A DNA stretch of 64,000 bases from Io17-Chloro-G2 sp965226915 (GTDB lineage Bacteria > Chloroflexota > Dehalococcoidia > Lucifugimonadales > UBA3495), in assembly GCA_965226915.1 (NCBI GenBank), contig CBDDEJ010000009.1:62001-126000 (forward strand), given 5' to 3'. Each line of letters begins with the position of its first letter. Positions within the stretch are counted from its first letter, which is position 1. Of this stretch, positions 34,867 through 43,461 are shown piece after piece. The position numbers and the translations under genes are program-made. The notes beneath the pieces were generated by a model. It worked only from the letters and a program-made list of their open reading frames with translations. It ran no database searches and was not told the origin of the DNA.

Positions 34867-35900
34867 ATGCTGGGAGAGCGTTCGGACCAGAGGGGACTTT
34901 GGGAAGCGGACCGGCTGTACCTGGACCACGTGGGGCGGGAAAGCTTCTACGGCCTGTTGGCCTCGATGCGGGGCTGGCTGTTCCGGGACGCGGATTTTGC
35001 CGAGTTCTACTGCCCTGACAACGGCCGGGACAGCGTGCCGCCCAGCCTGCTGGCGACGGCGCTGCTGTTGCAGTCCCACGACAAGGTCAGCGACGCCGAG
35101 GCGAAGGCCCGGGCTGACTTTGACCTCCGGTGGAAAGTGGCGTTAGGGATTGAGGCGGAAGACCGCCCTTCGCCAAGAGTACGCTGCAGGTGTTCCGCGC
35201 CCAGCTGATCCTGCACGACAAGGTGCGGGAGGTATTCGAGTCCAGTCTGAGACAGGCCCGGGAGTCGGGCTGCCTGAAAGGGCGCGGGATGCGGGTGGCA
35301 TTGGACACGACCAACATCCTGGGGCGGGGCGCGGTCAAGGACACCTACAATCTATTGGCGGACGGGATCGTCAAATTGTTGCGGGCGCTGGCGGCGGTGG
35401 AGCAAGCTCCGGTCAGGGAATGGGCCCAGGCCCGGGAATATGAGAGATGCCTGGGCTCCAGCGTGAAGGGCGAGGAGGCCATCGACTGGGCCGACCGGCA
35501 GGCGCGGACGGCGCTGCTGGCCAAGATTGTGGCAGACGCGGACCAGCTGTTGGAGTTGTCGCGGCAGGCGCAGGGAGAGTTGCCGGAGGACGGTGAGGAG
35601 CGCCAGCGGATTGTGGCGGCGGCGGAACTCCTGGGGCAGTTGCTGCTCCAGGACGTGGAGCGGGCCGAGGGTGGAGTGAGCTTCAAGGATGGGGTGAGCC
35701 GGGACCGGATGATGTCGGCGCATGACCCGGAGATGCCCCACGGCCACAAGAGCAGCAGCCGGCGGTTCGACGGCCACAAGGCGGCGATTGTGGTGGACAC
35801 CGACTCCCAGTTGATTACCGCCGTGGAGGTATTGCCCGGCAACGCTCCCGACAACCGGGGGGCGCTGACTCAATCCGGACCTGCGGACCCCTGCTCCTGA
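34867..35900 (+). pseudogene. IS1182-family transposase, frameshifted and 3'-truncated
   Basis: The first frame reads MLGERSDQRGLWEADRLYLD, FYCPDNGRDSVPPSLLATAL and RWKVALGIEAEDRP. A one-base deletion near 35168 moves the rest into the next frame (FAKSTLQVFRAQLILHDKVR), which continues MRVALDTTNILGRGAVKDTY with the first catalytic Asp and DGHKAAIVVDTDSQLITAVE with the second. It ends at 35900 in GALTQSGPADPCS, well before the third acidic residue. It is a decayed copy; no terminal repeats were found. Confidence 0.83.
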
Positions 35901-36229
35901 CCTCACCCCGCCCGGCTCCCAATTCAGTTCTTTCTCATCGTGCGGGTGGTACACGATTCCTCCGCCGCAGTGGAACACCTTCTCGCCGCCCTTGACACCG
36001 TCAGGATGCCTCGGGGGGCATAACCCCCGGAACGTCCCCAAACAGGCCATTCTGGACAGAGAGATGCGGACTTTGCGTAGCATGACGACATAACGACTGG
36101 AACAGACCGAATCCAGGCCAAGAGGGCCTGGGGAGCCACCAGGCGCGCCACGGACACCCTGGTGCTGGCGCGGCCCGGCGAGGAGCTGGAGCGGACACCA
36201 GAGGGGGGCCGCGCCAGCGGCATGGTCCG
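35901..36229. other. Intergenic region, 329 bp
   Basis: No supported gene. A GC-rich plus-strand stretch (about 36100-36230) stays open but shows no recognisable family. It lies between the truncated IS1182 copy and the stop of the sensor kinase. Confidence 0.35.
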
Positions 36230-38611
36230 CTATACGGCGGTTCCAGCCCGCGGCATGCGGTAGCCGATGCGGGGCTCGTTGAGGATGTAGGTGGGGTTGT
36301 GCGCGCCTTCGCCAAGCTTGCGGCGGAGGTTCTTTACCACGGTCCGTACCGGCCCCGGATGCCCGGGGTGTCCGGGGCCCCACAACGCCTGCAGCAGGTG
36401 ATCATGGGGCACGACGCGGCCGGCGTTGACCGAAAGCTCGTAGAGCAGCCGGTACTCCTTATCGGTCAGGTGGATGCTCCGACCCGACAATGAAACCCTG
36501 CGTTCCCCGTAGTCGATCGTCAATTCCCCCGATACAAAGGGTTCAGCAGGCTCGGCAGTTGCCGGAACAGCCCGCCGGCGCAGGACCGTCCGAATCCTGG
36601 CCACCAGTTCCGTGGGCGAGAAGGGTTTGACGATGTAGTCGTCGGCCCCTGCTTCGAGGGCTTGAGCGATGATCTGGTCCCGGCCGTAGGCGGACAGGAA
36701 GATCACCGGCACCCGGGAGAGCATGGGGAGCCTCTCCATCAACCCGATTCCGTCGGTCCCCGGCAGCAGCAGGTCCAACAGGACCAGGTGGGGCTTCTCC
36801 CTCTCCAGGAGGCTTCCCACCTGCTCCGGGTCTCCGGTCACAGTGCAGGCGTATCCCGCGCTGGAGAGAGCATCCCGGACGTATCTCAGAGTTTGAGGAT
36901 CATCATCCACGACGAGAATGCGGGTCCGGTTCTCTCCGCGGGCAGGGGAGAGTGTCCACGCTGACCCGGTCCGGGGGATTCCCACGGGCCCATCGGCCAC
37001 CGGAAGAGTGAACGTGAACCGGGCGCCCAGGCCCATACCCGCGCTTTCGGCACGGATCCGGCCCCCATGGGCCTCCACGATCCCCCTGCAGATGGCCAAC
37101 CCCAGGCCCGAGCCACCGGCGCCGTGCTCAGGGTCATCGCCCTCGAACCGGGCGAACTTCCTGAACAGGTAGGGAATAAGCTCGGGGGACAGATCCCGGC
37201 CGTCGTCGGCGACGGAGAAGGCGACGTGGTCCCCTTCCCGCATGGCGCCCACGCGGATCCCCGCGGATTCCGGCGAGTGCCTGGAGGAGTTGTACAGGAG
37301 GTTCACCAACACCTGGACGATGCGGCGCCGGTCCGCCAGGACGCGGGGCAGGTCCGGCTCCAGGTCGATGTGGACCGGGTTCCCGGGTCCTCCGCTGAGG
37401 AAGGTGTTCCTGGCCTGGTCCACCAGGATGCCGGGATCCGCGGGTTCGGCGGACACCGGCAGAGCCCCGGTCTCGATGCGGGCCATGTCCAGGAGGTCGG
37501 TGATGAGGGCGCTCATCTGGTCGGCCTGCTGTTCAATGATCCGGAAGAAGAGGAGCATCTCGGCCGGGTCCAGGGTTTCCGCGGAACCGGTCAGGGTGGC
37601 CGCGGAACCCTTGATGGAGGCCAGCGGGGCCCGCAGTTCGTGGCTGACCATGCCCAGGAACTCGGCCCGCAGCCGCTCCAGCTCCTCCAGCGGCGTCATG
37701 TCCTGCAGGATGACGATCACCGACTCCACCTCACCCCGCTCCGAGCGGATGGAAGTGGCATTGATCAGGACGGTGATCCTGCGGCCATCCGGCGCCGTCA
37801 TGACGATCTCCTCGGCCCGCACCGTCTCGCTGGTGGCCAGCATCCGGGCCAGGGGGAACTCCTCCAGGGAGAACTCCGACCCGTCGGCCCTCCGGATGGT
37901 CAGCACCTCCAAGAGCTGCTCCACGGGATGGCCGGGGGTCCGCAGGACCTCCAGGATCCTCAGCGCCTCCCGGTTGAAGGACACCGGGGTTCCCGTGCTC
38001 AGGGCGAAGACGACCACGCCCACGGGGGAGGTGTCGATGAGGGTCTCCAGGTCGGACCGGGCCCGCAGCTCATCCCGGTGCCGGCGGGCGTTGGCGATGA
38101 CCAGCGCCGCCTGGGAGGCGAACATCACCAGGGTCTCCTCATCCTCCCTGGTGAACTCCTGACCGGGCTCGCTCCTGGCAACATTGATGTTGCCCACTGA
38201 GGCCCCCTGGTGGCGCAGCGGGGCGGCCAGGAAAGAGCTCACCGGCGCCGGCGGATGGAAATCGGGAAGGCCCATCGACCGGACGTGACCGGCGAAGTCC
38301 CTCACCCGCAGCGGGCCGGGAAGTCCGCTGAGGTACTGGAAGAACTGCTGACCCGTGGGCAGTTCCCACAACTGCCGGGCTTCATCGGGGGTCAGGCCGG
38401 AGACGAGGAATTCCTCCGCCTGGCCCGACCCGTCCAGGGTGGTGATCAGGGCATACCTGGCGCCGGTCAGTGTGCGGGCGCTGTCCAGGACGCCCTGCAG
38501 CACCGAGTCCAGGTCAAGGCTCTCGTTGATGCGCAGGCTGGCCTCGCTGAGGCGGGACAGCCGCTCCCGCAGGGCCTCGATTTCCCGGCGGAGGTCGCCG
38601 TCATCCTTCAT
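36230..38611 (-). CDS. Hybrid sensor kinase with receiver and winged-helix DNA-binding output
   Basis: A 793-residue single-chain signalling protein. Order: coiled coil (EIEALRERLSRLSEASLRIN), GAF domain (about 20-180), PAS-like domain (about 190-310), HisKA with FLGMVSHELRAPLASIKG (phospho-His near 322), HATPase (GSGLGLAICRGIVEAHGG), receiver (VVDDDP near 565, LLDLLLPGTDG with phospho-Asp near 613, KPFSPTELVARI), and an OmpR-type winged helix (LTDKEYRLLYELSVNAG, RTVVKNLRRKLGE) to the end. It thus holds sensor, relay and output in one protein. No transmembrane segment is seen, so it probably senses a cytoplasmic signal. The ATG at 38611 is preferred because AGGAGGGG lies just upstream. GC content is clearly higher than in its neighbours. 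Confidence 0.92.
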   Translation of the reverse strand: MKDDGDLRREIEALRERLSRLSEASLRINESLDLDSVLQGVLDSARTLTGARYALITTLDGSGQAEEFLVSGLTPDEARQLWELPTGQQFFQYLSGLPGPLRVRDFAGHVRSMGLPDFHPPAPVSSFLAAPLRHQGASVGNINVARSEPGQEFTREDEETLVMFASQAALVIANARRHRDELRARSDLETLIDTSPVGVVVFALSTGTPVSFNREALRILEVLRTPGHPVEQLLEVLTIRRADGSEFSLEEFPLARMLATSETVRAEEIVMTAPDGRRITVLINATSIRSERGEVESVIVILQDMTPLEELERLRAEFLGMVSHELRAPLASIKGSAATLTGSAETLDPAEMLLFFRIIEQQADQMSALITDLLDMARIETGALPVSAEPADPGILVDQARNTFLSGGPGNPVHIDLEPDLPRVLADRRRIVQVLVNLLYNSSRHSPESAGIRVGAMREGDHVAFSVADDGRDLSPELIPYLFRKFARFEGDDPEHGAGGSGLGLAICRGIVEAHGGRIRAESAGMGLGARFTFTLPVADGPVGIPRTGSAWTLSPARGENRTRILVVDDDPQTLRYVRDALSSAGYACTVTGDPEQVGSLLEREKPHLVLLDLLLPGTDGIGLMERLPMLSRVPVIFLSAYGRDQIIAQALEAGADDYIVKPFSPTELVARIRTVLRRRAVPATAEPAEPFVSGELTIDYGERRVSLSGRSIHLTDKEYRLLYELSVNAGRVVPHDHLLQALWGPGHPGHPGPVRTVVKNLRRKLGEGAHNPTYILNEPRIGYRMPRAGTAV

Positions 38612-38879
38612 GTTGTCCCCTCCTGGTGCGGGCTGGTGGACCATCCTGCCCCATGCAGGCCCGTAGTTTAGCACACTGTGAGGAAATACATGGTAATTAC
38701 ACGCATCAAAACCCGTATTAACACGCTGACTACATATACGAAACGGTATGATATTGCCTGGATTACGCATAACGCCTGCCGGTTGCCCTTGTCCTGAACC
38801 CGGGCAGCTAACGTCATGGCCCGGCAGGACCGGAGCTGGGGCGCCGCGGCTGGAGAGCCGCTCCCGATGAGAGAACAGA

Positions 38880-39021
38880 GTCAGTTACATACAGCCCCAC
38901 CGACAGCGATGGTGTGGTTCTTGCCCACGACGGTCCCAACAACATCTGTGACCGTCCGCAGGTGTTGCAGGATGCGATTCGCACCGCTCTGAACCGAACC
39001 AATTCTGCCTGCGAAGATGTG
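38880..39021 (+). pseudogene. Fragment of an exported LRR-type protein (N-terminal motif)
   Basis: The plus strand reads ESVTYSPTDSDGVVLAHDGP, NNICDRPQVLQDAIRTALNR, TNSACEDVA. The I-C-D-R-x-x-x-(V/L)-Q-x-A-I ... C-x-D-V pattern is one I associate with the start of secreted repeat proteins in Chloroflexota and related groups. It is followed by unrelated sequence and has no signal peptide or repeats left. Tentative. Confidence 0.3.
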
Positions 39022-39159
39022 GCTGTTCACTCCTCACCCGACAGGGGTCTCTCGACGGGCACTGTTTCTACACGGGCCTCTGCGCCCCCCTGGAGGAGAC
39101 GGAGCACCAGGACTCGTTCTTGACCCACCCTCAATTACGAAAAAGGAAGGGAAGCCGAA

Positions 39160-39951
39160 ATGACCAAGCTACAAGTCACAATTCATACAATGGCAAGAGG
39201 CGGGACAGGACGGATTTGGGCCCTCGCTCTCATGGCCCTCTTGGCCGCCGCAATTGGTTTTGCGTCCCCTAATTTACTCTGGGCTCAAAGTGAACGTACT
39301 CTAAATCTTGGTTATCTTACCATCACCGATGAGAACGGCACGGCTATTGATCTGGGAACCTTTGATCCGGCGGTGCAGACTTACTCTGCGAACGTCGCCA
39401 GCACCGTTGAACGCGTTACCGTTACGGCCAGACCTGAATCAAGTTCCAACGTGTATGTGAACCTAACGCCTGGCGATTACGGGTCGGACGATAATCTGTG
39501 GGAAGTCGAAGGGCGCGATGTTAGGCTCAACCACGGACGAAACCTCATTTTGATAGGCGTCTATTCATATGCGGTGGACGGGCCATTGCGGGTCTATACC
39601 ATTGAAATCAACCGCGCGGGCAGCGCGACCCAAGGTGCGGATAACTACATTAGCAGCAGCAGTTTATCAATAACAGCTCGGGAAGGTTCCACTGTGCCCT
39701 TCCTACTCACTCGATCCGGCAATGCTTCCGAAGCACTAACCGTATCGGTGGATTTTTGGAGAACTGATGGCACCGGCTTCATTCGCGTACTCCCACACAT
39801 TCACCCTGTGACTACCTTGAAACGAGTTGAGGTCGAATTTCCGGCCGGTAGCGCCTCTGCCATTGTGAATCACGAGACGACCGACGATTCACTCTATACC
39901 GGTGGCTATGATCTAAACCAAAGCCAAGGTGGGAACTACATTGGGCAGTGA
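39160..39951 (+). CDS. Secreted protein with cadherin-like beta-sandwich domain, 3' end lost at an IS
   Basis: A 263-residue frame. A long signal peptide (hydrophobic ALALMALLAAAIGFA, predicted cleavage after WAQ) is followed by LNLGYLTITDENGTAIDLGT, FDPAVQTYSANVASTVERVT and YTIEINRAG, the cadherin-like beta-sandwich (PF12733-like) pattern. A second beta-rich region (SSSSLSITAREGSTVPFLLT) resembles Calx-beta-type domains. The frame runs into the left end of an IS630 element at 39916, so the natural C-terminus is missing. Ribosome-binding site AGGAAGGGAAG precedes the ATG. Likely an extracellular adhesion or matrix protein fragment. Confidence 0.72.
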   Translation: MTKLQVTIHTMARGGTGRIWALALMALLAAAIGFASPNLLWAQSERTLNLGYLTITDENGTAIDLGTFDPAVQTYSANVASTVERVTVTARPESSSNVYVNLTPGDYGSDDNLWEVEGRDVRLNHGRNLILIGVYSYAVDGPLRVYTIEINRAGSATQGADNYISSSSLSITAREGSTVPFLLTRSGNASEALTVSVDFWRTDGTGFIRVLPHIHPVTTLKRVEVEFPAGSASAIVNHETTDDSLYTGGYDLNQSQGGNYIGQ

Positions 39952-41072
39952 TGGCAAAGGCACGGCAGGTGTAAAGATCAAAGCATCGGCTCGGGCCTGT
40001 AACCGGGTTCGGCAGCGATGTTTCACTTCATCCTTACGATGAATTAGCCCGCCGAAGAATTGATTCATCTTCTCTTGGACTTTGGCTTTTGTTCCGTGGC
40101 ATTCGTTGGCCGTGACCTCTTCTCTGGCCCAGTCCCAGACGGCTTCGTCGGCGTTGAAGTCTGGACTGTAGGCCGGTAAGGCCACCAACCTCAGATGCAA
40201 GTCAGGAGTGGTCAAATAGCTGCGAATCGCTGCTCCTCGGTGGGCTGGCCCATTGTCCCAGATTACTACCAGAGGTCCAGGATGGTTTGCTCTTAGCTGC
40301 TGTAAAAAGGCGGTGGAGGTCTCGGCATTGCTGTTTCCAGCTATTTCCATGGCTTCCACCTCCCCAGTCTCCAGACAAACTCCCGAGTAGTAGCAGGCCT
40401 TCTCTCCCCACCGGGGACTGGTGGAGTCCACCAGCGCTGCCTCTCCCTTGAGTACCCATTTGCCTCGCAGGTCGGCATCGGCCCGAAAGTGGGCTTCATC
40501 CACGAAGAAGATCTTGGCTCCACTCTCTTGGGCCTCCTCTCGGATTTGGCTGTACTGGAGGACGAAGGCTTTCCGTTCTTCATCCTTGGCTTTCAGGAGG
40601 CGTTTCTTGGGTCGCTTCAGCACGAAGCCCAACCGATGGAGGTAGTTCAAGCAACTGCTCCGACTCAGCCCCAGGTCAAAGCTCTGCTTGAGAAATTGCC
40701 TTACTACTTTCCAGTTCCAGTTGGACAATTCAATCCCCGCCTCCCCAGGCGGATTTTGCACCGCAGACTTCAGTTGGTTCTGTTGACCTCGGTTCAAGAC
40801 GGGGGGGAACCCCCAGTCTGCTCAAAGACCAAACCTTGGGCCCCGCCTTGGCGAAAGTTGTCCAGCCAGTTTCCGATGGTATGAGGCTCTCTCTCCAAAG
40901 CCTCAGCCACTTGAGTGGCCGACCACCCTTGGGCCAACAACCATAGCCCATGCCATCGCTCCCGCTCACGAGGTGTTGGCGCCCGATACATCCTTTCCCG
41001 TAAATCACCTACATTGAGTTGCCGCTCTTCCAGGAGTTGCACTATGTCTGTCATCCCATCCTCCACCGCCAC
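39913..41072 (-). CDS. IS630-family transposase (-1 frameshift on C7)
   Basis: The first frame (41072 to 40794) is an HTH protein: LAQGWSATQVAEALEREPHT, IGNWLDNFRQGG. The second (40797 to 39913) has ESGAKIFFVDEAHFRADADL, LVVIWDNGPAHRGAAIRSYL and LVALPAYSPDFNADEAVWDW, the D-D-E core. The frames join at TTCCCCCCCGTC (40799-40810), a C7 slippery run; a -1 slip gives GGFPPVLNRGQQNQLKSA. The stop TAG is formed by the TA target duplication. Probably a functional element. Confidence 0.87.
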
Positions 41073-41144
41073 TCAACTTCTTTTACAGAATATCGCAACT
41101 CCTCTTCGGGTTCGTTTTATGTAGGTTTCACCTTAGCTTTGGTT
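39916..41144 (-). mobile_element. IS630-family element B
   Basis: A 1229-bp element. The ends are imperfect inverted repeats, AACCAAAGCCAAGGTG on the left and AACCAAAGCTAAGGTG read inward from the right. They are flanked by TA at 39914-39915 and 41145-41146. It is a different IS630 group from element A. Confidence 0.9.
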
Positions 41145-41477
41145 TAGGTCCAAAGTAAATGAAAATTCTTTCCCCACGTCGAGAAGACCGTCGGGCGGAG
41201 AAGATAGGCGCCAAATCAAGTTATCCTGAGGAATCGCCGTGGCGATTGGTTGACCTATGGCTGGAACGCCTGTTATGGGGTCCCCTTTTATGGGGTCCAA
41301 TGTCTCAATCAAAAGATCCGTCAAAGTTTCTGGCAGGAGTTCTGGAGAAGGCGTGGATACCTGAGTGGCCGTTGGCTCGAACGTTTTGGGTGCGGGAGGG
41401 TTGCCGCATGCGGCCGCCAGCGCTAACACCAAGGCGAAAGTCGTCGTTGCGCTGAGTCTACGGTTTTTCATGATCAT
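41133..41477 (-). pseudogene. Lipoprotein fragment, 3' end lost at an IS
   Basis: A 114-residue frame starting MIMKNRRLSATTTFALVLAL, then AAACGNPP, a lipoprotein signal with a cysteine near residue 24. It is followed by a Pro/Thr/Ser-rich linker and DLLIETLDPIKGDPITGVPA. It ends SFTLDLNQS, where the last residues come from the right end of IS630 element B. The globular part is therefore missing. Confidence 0.65.
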
Positions 41478-41572
41478 TGGATGAACGGCCCCGTTATAGG
41501 ATCTCTGTGGATCCGAAGAAATTCTCCAAGACCGCAGCGCGCCGTTTAGCTAGCAGGCTCGTGTTGAGCACC

Positions 41573-42679
41573 TCATCGCGTTTCTGGTTCCCCTGCTTCC
41601 GCGAGTTCCAGTTCGGGCAATTCAAGATCCATCTGGGCGTCGTCATCAGCTGCTCCGGCGGGAAGGCCCAGGCCTAGATCCTGCCGAATCGCTTCTATCC
41701 GGTTCAACGGACGCTCCAGGGCTCGCCTGCGCCTGCCGGACAGGAGGTCAAAATGACTTTGAACAACCTGGATGCTTTTACCCAGGCGATCAATTTGATC
41801 TACGAACGATTCCCACTGCTTCTTGAACGCTCCCATCTGCGCGGCTATCTGGTTGGAGCCTTGCTCCAGGGTGAAGTTGTCCACTGCTTGGCGAATCACC
41901 AATAGAATGGCGAATAGCGATACGGGCGAACATAGCACCACTTTATTGGTCATGGCCGTTTCAATTAACGAGCTATCGTGCTCGTGGATGAATTGGTAGA
42001 TCTGTTCATTGGGGATGAAAACAAGCACGTAATCCAGCGTCTTTTGGCTGGGGTCGATGTAGTCGCGGGTGACCACTTCTTTTAATCTGTCCCGCACGTC
42101 GCGAACGAATTGCTGCCGAAACTGGGTCTCGGTTTCGACGGTCTTGGCCTCCACGCATTTCATGTAGTTGTCGAGGGGGAATTTCACGTCCATGTTCAGC
42201 TTTCGATCTTGGGGAAGTAGGAAGGTGAAATCGGGCCGGGCGCCGCCGTTTTCCCCGGAGCTTCCTCCGGACCTTCCTATAGTTGCCTGCTTCAGATAAT
42301 TGACGCCTTCTACGAATCCGGTGAGCCTGAGCACGTCTTCCGCCATTCGCTCGCCCCATTGGCCCCTGGCTCTGGTGTTGGCCAATGCCTCCCGAAGCTG
42401 ACCGGTTGTTGAGGCTAACAACGAGGTCTGCTCGCCCACGTTTTTCAACTGGTTGGTCAGTTGGCCGAATTTGTTCTCCCGGTCCTTTTCCAGGTTGCGG
42501 ACGAGGTCCGACACTTTGTTCATCTCCGACCGCATTTCGGCCACACGCGGGTCCACCAGGGTTTCCAAGATGTCCTTCATGCCGCCTTGTCTCTGGTCCG
42601 GACGCCGGACAACCACCAATAGAGCCGCGATGAGAGCCAAAGAGACCAGCGCCAGAATTGCGATGATCACGGTTTCCAT
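41573..42679 (-). CDS. rmuC: RmuC-family DNA recombination protein
   Basis: A 368-residue protein with one N-terminal transmembrane helix (METVIIAILALVSLALIAAL), a coiled-coil stretch (about 60-110) and the RmuC core: ARGQWGERMAEDVLRLTGFV, ARPDFTFLLPQDRKLNMDVK, FPLDNYMKC and DYVLVFIPNEQIYQFI. The core is a PD-(D/E)xK-like nuclease fold (D-F-T-F ... D-V-K). RmuC limits inversion at short inverted repeats. An acidic tail ends the protein. It is a housekeeping-type gene amid mobile DNA. Confidence 0.92.
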   Translation of the reverse strand: METVIIAILALVSLALIAALLVVVRRPDQRQGGMKDILETLVDPRVAEMRSEMNKVSDLVRNLEKDRENKFGQLTNQLKNVGEQTSLLASTTGQLREALANTRARGQWGERMAEDVLRLTGFVEGVNYLKQATIGRSGGSSGENGGARPDFTFLLPQDRKLNMDVKFPLDNYMKCVEAKTVETETQFRQQFVRDVRDRLKEVVTRDYIDPSQKTLDYVLVFIPNEQIYQFIHEHDSSLIETAMTNKVVLCSPVSLFAILLVIRQAVDNFTLEQGSNQIAAQMGAFKKQWESFVDQIDRLGKSIQVVQSHFDLLSGRRRRALERPLNRIEAIRQDLGLGLPAGAADDDAQMDLELPELELAEAGEPETR

Positions 42680-42813
42680 GGGGTCTCCTTGGTTTAGGCT
42701 ATCTTGCGGTTCCGGCTAGCATGGGGTTGTGGCGGCCCCGGTTCGATCGTGTCCCACGGCGCCAAATAAATGTCCCATTCCTTGATTATCGGGGCACTTC
42801 GCCGCATCCGGAA

Positions 42814-43131
42814 TTAGCTTTTCAATTCCAAGGCGAATCGAACGGCGGAATCCACCGCTTGTGTCTTGGCGAAGTCCAGGCTGGAAATGTGCCGTAGAAG
42901 CGTATCTTTGGGTATTGTGGTCATGCTATCGAGATTAACCGCGCAGATCGTGGGTAAACCGTCTTCCGGTCCCAACGGCACTTCCGTGCTGATGCCCCGG
43001 ATTCGCCTGCCGACCGGGGTGATGGAGACCAATTCTCGAAAAACATAGGCTTCGTCCCGAGAAATGAGGACTACGGGCCGGCGCCCAGGCGGGGCCGGCC
43101 CGTAGTCCCACCAGATTTCGCCCCTCCTCAT
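42814..43131 (-). CDS. MazF/PemK-family endoribonuclease toxin
   Basis: A 105-residue toxin. RRGEIWWDYGPAPPGRRPVV carries the (R/K)-G-(E/D)-(I/V)-W and R-P-V-V motifs, VPLGPEDGLPTICAVNLDSM the N-x-D loop, and TTIPKDTLLRHISSLD the end of the fold. These toxins cleave RNA at short motifs. It looks intact. Its ATG overlaps the TGA of the antitoxin by four bases, the usual coupling, but the antitoxin reading frame is broken. Confidence 0.88.
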   Translation of the reverse strand: MRRGEIWWDYGPAPPGRRPVVLISRDEAYVFRELVSITPVGRRIRGISTEVPLGPEDGLPTICAVNLDSMTTIPKDTLLRHISSLDFAKTQAVDSAVRFALELKS

Positions 43132-43393
43132 TTACGAAACTCTTGTTCCCAGTATTTTCTGTCCGCATCGGCGTCGAAAGAGTGGTGAATCGTGGATTCC
43201 GCGAGTGCCCTTTCGTCACTCGTCTCTGGATATCTTTGATGTATTGCTCTCCCTGTTCTCTCTGTTTTATCCGCGATAGATATACCTCCGCAGCCCGGCG
43301 AAAAAACTCGCTGCGGCTCTGGCCGTTGGCCAGCCGCTCTTTCTCGACGGCCTGGAGGACTTCTTCTGAAAGGCTGATCGCTATCTTGGCCAT
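43128..43393 (-). pseudogene. MazE-like ribbon-helix-helix antitoxin, frameshifted
   Basis: The N-terminus MAKIAISLSEEVLQAVEKER, then SRSEFFRRAAEVYLSRIK is a ribbon-helix-helix antitoxin. Near 43225-43235 the frame is lost. A second frame gives RYPETSDERALAESTIHHSF and DADADRKYWEQEFRK, ending in the TGA that overlaps the toxin ATG, so this is the ancestral C-terminus. The original frame instead runs on into the toxin gene. The DNA-binding part could persist, but the toxin-binding tail would not be made. Confidence 0.78.
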
Positions 43394-43461
43394 GATGCAC
43401 CTGATTTTCATTCCATGTTCATACTATAGTACGACAGGTGTAACTGGTCAGACTTGATGAG

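Noticed and set aside
36100..36230. Open plus-strand stretch after the IS1182 remnant as a gene
   Set aside because: No start signal and no recognisable family; high GC alone keeps it open.
37067..38200. Plus-strand frames of 300-377 codons inside the sensor-kinase gene
   Set aside because: Shadow frames of a high-GC gene; the minus-strand product has six consecutive recognised domains.
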